From Planctomycetota bacterium (lineage in GTDB: Bacteria > Planctomycetota > Phycisphaerae > UBA1845 > PWPN01), in assembly GCA_016209665.1 (NCBI GenBank), contig JACQVT010000454.1, positions 1 to 9,531 of the forward strand: DNA of 9,531 nucleotides. Reading direction: 5' to 3'. A program made the position numbers and the translations under genes. Of this stretch, positions 6,733 through 9,531 are shown in pieces (the stretch's first letter is position 1; the number at the start of each line of letters is the position of its first letter). The notes beneath the pieces were generated by a model. The model was not told the DNA's origin, did no database searches, and saw only the letters and a program-made list of their open reading frames with translations.

Positions 6733-7371
6733 ATGGGACCAAGATTCGGTTTGATGGCCGCTGTCGCGGCGGCGGTTGTGGCGTCGATCGGGATTCCGGC
6801 GGCTTCGGCGACGACAATCGCGACGTTCGCAGATCCGACGGTCGGCACCTCGCCGATCGTTCCGTTGTTCACCGTCAGTAGTGGGACGATTACCGGCGGT
6901 TGGACGGGAACCGGCCTCACTCTGCAACTCGCGGATCCGCCGATCCCGAGCACGCCGACCACGACCACGTACAACGACGTGATCCTCGAGTTCGCCCCGA
7001 TGGCCTACTTGGGGACACCCACGAACGGGCTGATCGCGGTGGGCCAGTTCCGATTCTACGAGCGGGACAACAGCCAGCCGGGCAACAAGGGGGCCGAGCT
7101 GTTCCGTATTGACTTCGAGCAGGCTTACCTGACTCGTTCCGCCGTCGGTTCGGACAACATCTTCAGCGACAACGGCGTGACGTTCACGGCCTACGGCGTG
7201 CCGCTGGGTCTCGAGGAGGAATCCTTCGCGTTCTCGTTCGCGAACCAGAAGCTCGTTCCTCCGAGCGGCTACACCGCCACGGCGTCGTTCACCTCCTCGG
7301 CGGTGCCCGAGCCGGCGACGCTGCTCGTCCTGCTGGGAGGCTTGCCGGTGGTGATGATCCGCCGGCGGTAA
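6733..7371 (+). CDS. PEP-CTERM protein, tandem copy 1
   Basis: Predicted 212-residue exported protein and likely exosortase cargo. A 26-residue signal peptide ends AASA, before TTIATFADPT. The mature chain has no cysteine and looks beta-rich, with GTITGGWTGTGL (57-68), FRFYERDNSQPGNKGAELFR in the middle and DNIFSDNGVTFTAYG. The C-terminus is the PEP-CTERM signal: VPEPATLL (191-198), a short hydrophobic stretch, then RRR at 210-212. Exosortase would cut near PEP and transfer the protein to the envelope or matrix; no exosortase gene is in the window. GGAGGGGAG at 6718-6726, six bases upstream, fixes ATG 6733 over the GTG frame extension from 6673. I do not recognise the mature domain. Copies 2 and 3 have equal length and align without gaps. 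A 13-bp hairpin follows the gene. Confidence 0.88.
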   Translation: MGPRFGLMAAVAAAVVASIGIPAASATTIATFADPTVGTSPIVPLFTVSSGTITGGWTGTGLTLQLADPPIPSTPTTTTYNDVILEFAPMAYLGTPTNGLIAVGQFRFYERDNSQPGNKGAELFRIDFEQAYLTRSAVGSDNIFSDNGVTFTAYGVPLGLEEESFAFSFANQKLVPPSGYTATASFTSSAVPEPATLLVLLGGLPVVMIRRR

Positions 7372-7413
7372 GCGGTGGGATCGCGGTCCCTTGATCGTAA
7401 CGGATTGAGAGAT

Positions 7414-7446
7414 GGCCAGGTGGAGTGCCCCAGACTCCCCCTGGCC
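7414..7446 (+). terminator. Hairpin/terminator after PEP-CTERM copy 1
   Basis: GGCCAGGTGGAGT (7414-7426) pairs with ACTCCCCCTGGCC (7434-7446), 13 positions with one mismatch and a 7-nt loop. The following GCTCTATT is only a poor T run, so termination strength is uncertain. It lies 42 nt past the stop codon. Confidence 0.65.
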
Positions 7447-7592
7447 GCTCTATTGCCCTGGGTGGGTCAGGTGCAGCACCCCTTTCTTCGGTCCTACCCG
7501 TGCGAAATTGTACGGCGTATCGTATCGACCCTTGCTGGACTGTCCGGACCCGATCCGGGGCGGTGTTTAGCAGGAATTTTTCGATGCCACTA

Positions 7593-7622
7593 TTGATTCT
7601 GCCGTTGCCGGAGGCATAGAGA
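7593..7622 (+). promoter_or_regulatory. Candidate promoter of PEP-CTERM copy 2
   Basis: TTGATT (7593-7598), 18-nt spacer, TAGAGA (7617-7622). The same arrangement recurs upstream of copy 3 as TTGATT-N18-TAGAAA while the spacer has changed. A start near 7629 gives a leader of about 125 nt. The perfect inverted repeat GAGAGACC/GGTCTCTC (7619-7626 and 7637-7644) overlaps the -10 and the start point. If the promoter is right, this is a DNA operator candidate and not an RNA hairpin. Confidence 0.4.
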
Positions 7623-7678
7623 GACCGGCTCGATGGGGTCTCTCGGGCGGATGGCCGGCATCGGGCCCCAAGGAGGAT

Positions 7679-7696
7679 ATGTCCCTTGCGGGGCAT
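7679..7696 (+). promoter_or_regulatory. Conserved small stem-loop in the leader of copy 2
   Basis: ATGTCCC (7679-7685) pairs with GGGGCAT (7690-7696) around a TTGC loop, 7 bp with one G-T pair. The equivalent element before copy 3 has GTCCC-GTGC-GGGAC, where the G-T pair is replaced by A-T. It sits 58 nt before the start codon and does not cover the ribosome-binding site. Function is unknown. Confidence 0.35.
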
Positions 7697-7753
7697 CTCC
7701 GGTGTTTGAAGCGGAAGGACAAACCGTGGGCATCGTCCGCAGTGGGAGGCACT

Positions 7754-8392
7754 ATGGGACGCAAGAGTCAAGCGTGGATCGCAACGGCGGGGCTGGTCGT
7801 ACTGTTGGCGGGCGTCCAGAGCGCCTGGGCGACGACGATCGCGACGTTCGCGGATCCGACAATCGACACTTCGCCGATCGTTCCGCTTTTCACCGTCAGC
7901 GGCGGCACCATCACCGGCGGCTGGACGGGAACAGGCCTGAATCTGGAACTCGCCGATCCGCCGATCCCGAGTAATCCAACCGCGACCATGTTCAACGACG
8001 TGATCTTCGAGTTCGCGCCGATGATCTATGTGGGCACGCCTACCAACGGCGTGGTGATGGGGGGACAGTTCCGGCTCTACAAGCGGGACAACAGCCAGCC
8101 GGGCAACAAGGGGGCCGAGTTGCTGCGGATTGATTTCCAGCAGGCTTACCTGACCCGTTCCGCCGTCGGTGCGGACAATATCTTCAGCGACAACGGCGTG
8201 GTCTTCACGGCCTACGGCGTGCCGCTGGACCTCGAGGAGGAAACCTTCGCGTTCTCCTTCGCGAACCAGAAGCTGACTCCGCCGAGCGGCTATACCGCCA
8301 CGGCGTCGTTTACCTCCTCGGCGGTGCCCGAGCCGGCGACGCTGCTCGTCCTGCTGGGAGGCCTGCCGCTGGTGATGGTCCGCCGGCGGTAA
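7754..8392 (+). CDS. PEP-CTERM protein, tandem copy 2
   Basis: Predicted 212-residue exosortase cargo and paralogue of the genes before and after it. The signal peptide MGRKSQAWIA...VQSAWA is 26 residues and quite different from copy 1, whereas the mature start TTIATFADPT is the same. The middle keeps FRLYKRDNSQPGNKGAELLR, and DNIFSDNGVVFTAYGVPLDL is followed by FSFANQKLTPPSGYTATASF. The C-terminal signal is VPEPATLL, hydrophobic residues, then RRR. GGGAGG at 7744-7749 lies four bases before ATG 7754. An in-frame ATG at 7679 would add 25 residues ahead of the signal peptide; its AGGAGG is only two bases away, so I reject it. The gene probably has its own promoter and is followed by a perfect 15-bp hairpin. 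Confidence 0.88.
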   Translation: MGRKSQAWIATAGLVVLLAGVQSAWATTIATFADPTIDTSPIVPLFTVSGGTITGGWTGTGLNLELADPPIPSNPTATMFNDVIFEFAPMIYVGTPTNGVVMGGQFRLYKRDNSQPGNKGAELLRIDFQQAYLTRSAVGADNIFSDNGVVFTAYGVPLDLEEETFAFSFANQKLTPPSGYTATASFTSSAVPEPATLLVLLGGLPLVMVRRR

Positions 8393-8432
8393 GCCGCGGG
8401 ATCACAAGCCTTGAGACAGCAACGGGTCGAGG

Positions 8433-8473
8433 AACGGCCAAGCGGAGTGCCCCGCGCTCCGCTTGGCCGTTTT
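8433..8473 (+). terminator. Hairpin/terminator after PEP-CTERM copy 2
   Basis: AACGGCCAAGCGGAG (8433-8447) pairs perfectly with CTCCGCTTGGCCGTT (8457-8471), a 15-bp stem with a 9-nt loop, running into TTTTGTT (8470-8476). This is a good intrinsic terminator. The stem core GGCCA/TGGCC is shared with the hairpins after copies 1 and 3, while the upper stem differs and is still paired. Confidence 0.85.
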
Positions 8474-8617
8474 GTTCCGATGAGCGGGGCAGGCTCGATG
8501 GCCTTCCCGCCCGCCTTGCCGGCACGAAATCACTTGGCAGGGGTGTTGTTATCGGCCGTTGCGATCGCGTCCCCATCTGGCCGGTGCATTTTTCTCCGAA
8601 TTTTCTGGACTCGGCCG

Positions 8618-8647
8618 TTGATTCTGACGGTGCAAGGGGCATAGAAA
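8618..8647 (+). promoter_or_regulatory. Candidate promoter of PEP-CTERM copy 3
   Basis: TTGATT (8618-8623), 18-nt spacer, TAGAAA (8642-8647; 4 of 6 to consensus). Both hexamers and the spacer length match the candidate before copy 2 although the spacer sequence has diverged. The leader to ATG 8776 is about 120 nt. Confidence 0.42.
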
Positions 8648-8704
8648 CCTCGACCCGGTGGGGTCCCCGAGACGGGGGCGGACAGCGGGGGGAGAGGGGC
8701 GTAC

Positions 8705-8718
8705 GTCCCGTGCGGGAC
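8705..8718 (+). promoter_or_regulatory. Conserved small stem-loop in the leader of copy 3
   Basis: GTCCC (8705-8709) pairs with GGGAC (8714-8718) around a GTGC loop. It is the counterpart of the element at 7679-7696, at a similar distance from the start codon. Confidence 0.35.
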
Positions 8719-8775
8719 ATTCTTGGCGTTTGGAGAGGCACAACAACTCCGCGGGCAGTGAAGAGGAATTGAACT

Positions 8776-9414
8776 ATGGGACAGAAGTATCGAGCGTGGA
8801 GCGCGGTGGTGGCGGTGGTCGTGCTGGCGGCTGCCCTCCAGAGCGCATCGGCCACAACGATTGCCACGTTCGCGGATCCGACCATCGGCACTTCGCCGAT
8901 CGTGCCGGTGTTCACGGTGGGCGCCGGGACGATCAGTGGCGGCTGGACGGGAACGGGCCTCGATCTGGAACTGGCGGATCCCCCCATCCCGAACACGCCG
9001 ACCGCGACCACCTACATCGACGTGATCTTCGAGTTCGACCCGGCGGTCTATGTGGGCACACCCACCGACGGCCTGGTCATGGGAGGCCAGCTCCGGTTCT
9101 ACGAGCGGGACAACAGCCAGCCGGGCAACAAGGGGGCCGAACTGCTTCGGGTTGACTTCGAGCAGGCCTTCCTGACCCGCTCCGCGGTCGGTTCGGACAA
9201 CATTTTCAGCGACAACGGCGTGATGTTCACGGCCTACGGCGTGCCGCTGGACCTCGAGGAGGAGTCCTTCGCGTTCTCGTTCGCGAACCAGAAGCTGACT
9301 CCGCCGAGCGGCTACACCGCCACGGCGTCGTTCACCTCCTCGGCGGTGCCCGAGCCGGGCACGCTGCTCGTCCTGTTGGGAGGCCTGCCCCTGCTGATGA
9401 TCCGCCGGCGGTAA
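8776..9414 (+). CDS. PEP-CTERM protein, tandem copy 3
   Basis: Third 212-residue paralogue and predicted exosortase cargo. The signal peptide MGQKYRAWSA...LQSASA is 26 residues and closer to copy 2 than to copy 1 (both have MG-K----W near the start). The mature chain begins TTIATFADPT and keeps GTISGGWTGTGL, FYERDNSQPGNKGAELLR and DNIFSDNGVMFTAYGVPLDL; it has no cysteine. The sorting signal is VPEPGTLL, hydrophobic residues, then RRR at 210-212, the only copy with PEPG instead of PEPA. AAGAGGAA at 8761-8768, seven bases upstream, supports ATG 8776. A perfect 16-bp hairpin follows at 9450. The mature domain is not one I can name. Confidence 0.88.
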   Translation: MGQKYRAWSAVVAVVVLAAALQSASATTIATFADPTIGTSPIVPVFTVGAGTISGGWTGTGLDLELADPPIPNTPTATTYIDVIFEFDPAVYVGTPTDGLVMGGQLRFYERDNSQPGNKGAELLRVDFEQAFLTRSAVGSDNIFSDNGVMFTAYGVPLDLEEESFAFSFANQKLTPPSGYTATASFTSSAVPEPGTLLVLLGGLPLLMIRRR

Positions 9415-9449
9415 GCCCGGCGGCCACGGTTCACGATCCACAGAAATCC

Positions 9450-9492
9450 AAGACGGCCAAGTCGACGCACGGCGGTTCGACTTGGCCGTCTT
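9450..9492 (+). terminator. Hairpin/terminator after PEP-CTERM copy 3
   Basis: AAGACGGCCAAGTCGA (9450-9465) pairs perfectly with TCGACTTGGCCGTCTT (9477-9492), a 16-bp stem with an 11-nt loop. There is no long T run beyond CTTGCTG, so it may terminate weakly or act bidirectionally, since the A-rich base also gives T residues on the other strand. Confidence 0.75.
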
Positions 9493-9531
9493 GCTGCGCC
9501 CCGATCGAACGCCGAGCCAATCCCTCGGCGG

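Larger units (their letters stand above)
7372..7753 (+). other. Intergenic leader between PEP-CTERM copies 1 and 2
   Basis: This 382-nt stretch has no convincing gene. In order it holds the post-gene hairpin (7414-7446), about 145 nt with no feature I recognise, a candidate promoter (7593-7622) overlapping a perfect inverted repeat, and a stem-loop (7679-7696) before the ribosome-binding site. Its second half aligns in blocks with the next gap, notably TTGATTCTG, GGCATAGA and GTCCC-x4-GGG. Confidence 0.55.
8393..8775 (+). other. Intergenic leader between PEP-CTERM copies 2 and 3
   Basis: This 383-nt gap has the same order of elements as the previous one: post-gene hairpin (8433-8471), an unassigned stretch to about 8617, candidate promoter (8618-8647), an imperfect inverted repeat (GACCC 8652-8656 with GGGTC 8661-8665), and the small stem-loop GTCCC-GTGC-GGGAC (8705-8718). 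The AAGAGGAATTGAACT before the ATG provides the ribosome-binding site. I see no gene in it. Confidence 0.55.
6733..9492 (+). repeat. Three-unit tandem array: PEP-CTERM gene, hairpin, leader
   Basis: Unit starts at 6733, 7754 and 8776 are 1021 and 1022 nt apart. Each gene is 639 nt including the stop codon, and the gaps of 382 and 383 nt are colinear but diverged. The last 111 nt of copies 1 and 2 (7261-7371 against 8282-8392) differ at only 5 positions. The window ends before a fourth unit could begin (about 9798), so the true copy number is unknown. Confidence 0.85.

Noticed and set aside
7447..7753. Cyclic-di-GMP riboswitch or sigma-54 promoter upstream of the PEP-CTERM genes
   Set aside because: I found neither the conserved cyclic-di-GMP aptamer core nor a GG-N10-GC promoter in a suitable place in the two leaders; the nearest match, around 8520, has CT instead of GC.
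8310..9441. Long minus-strand open frames opposite PEP-CTERM copies 2 and 3
   Set aside because: They mirror the repeated coding units, are arginine- and proline-rich, and have no domain; they are shadows of the plus-strand genes.
6733..9492. CRISPR array or transposon as explanation of the repeats
   Set aside because: The repeat unit is about 1 kb and contains an intact coding gene; there are no short evenly spaced repeats, transposase or terminal inverted repeats.

Overview
The window is GC-rich DNA, most likely from a planctomycete (Planctomycetota, perhaps Phycisphaerae-like). The basis is inference: proteins with PEP-CTERM sorting signals ending in RRR, a small conserved protein of a kind I associate with planctomycetes, and a TPR lipoprotein of the usual style. 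No rRNA or tRNA gene is present to confirm this.

Layout. (1) 1-1450, minus strand: leuC, a complete isopropylmalate isomerase large subunit of the plant/cyanobacterial type, with the probable first codons of a following gene at the left edge. (2) 1644-3661, minus strand: a two-gene type II restriction-modification operon. The TSPPYW methyltransferase comes first and overlaps by 4 nt a NotI/EagI-like endonuclease with a four-cysteine metal site and an E-x-Q catalytic variant. Parts of this block look less GC-rich than the flanks, which suggests an acquired cassette. (3) 3937-5125, plus strand: a small cysteine-rich conserved protein overlapping a single-pass membrane protein. (4) 5137-5529, minus strand: a stand-alone protein resembling the 3'-phosphoesterase domain of DNA ligase D. 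It is divergent from (5) 5620-6399, plus strand, a TPR lipoprotein with a candidate promoter and a strong intrinsic terminator. (6) 6733 to the right edge: three tandem PEP-CTERM paralogues, each exactly 212 codons, starting 1021 and 1022 nt apart. Each is followed by a long hairpin whose stem is kept while its sequence changes, and copies 2 and 3 share a diverged leader with a candidate promoter and a small stem-loop.

How the genes work together. leuC acts in leucine synthesis. The methyltransferase and endonuclease form a defence unit. The three PEP-CTERM proteins are predicted exported cargo for an exosortase encoded elsewhere, and each copy appears to be its own transcription unit. The DNA-end-processing protein and the TPR lipoprotein are neighbours without an evident shared pathway. 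The two least ordinary items are the NotI/EagI-like restriction system and the regular PEP-CTERM tandem array with its conserved intergenic RNA/DNA elements.
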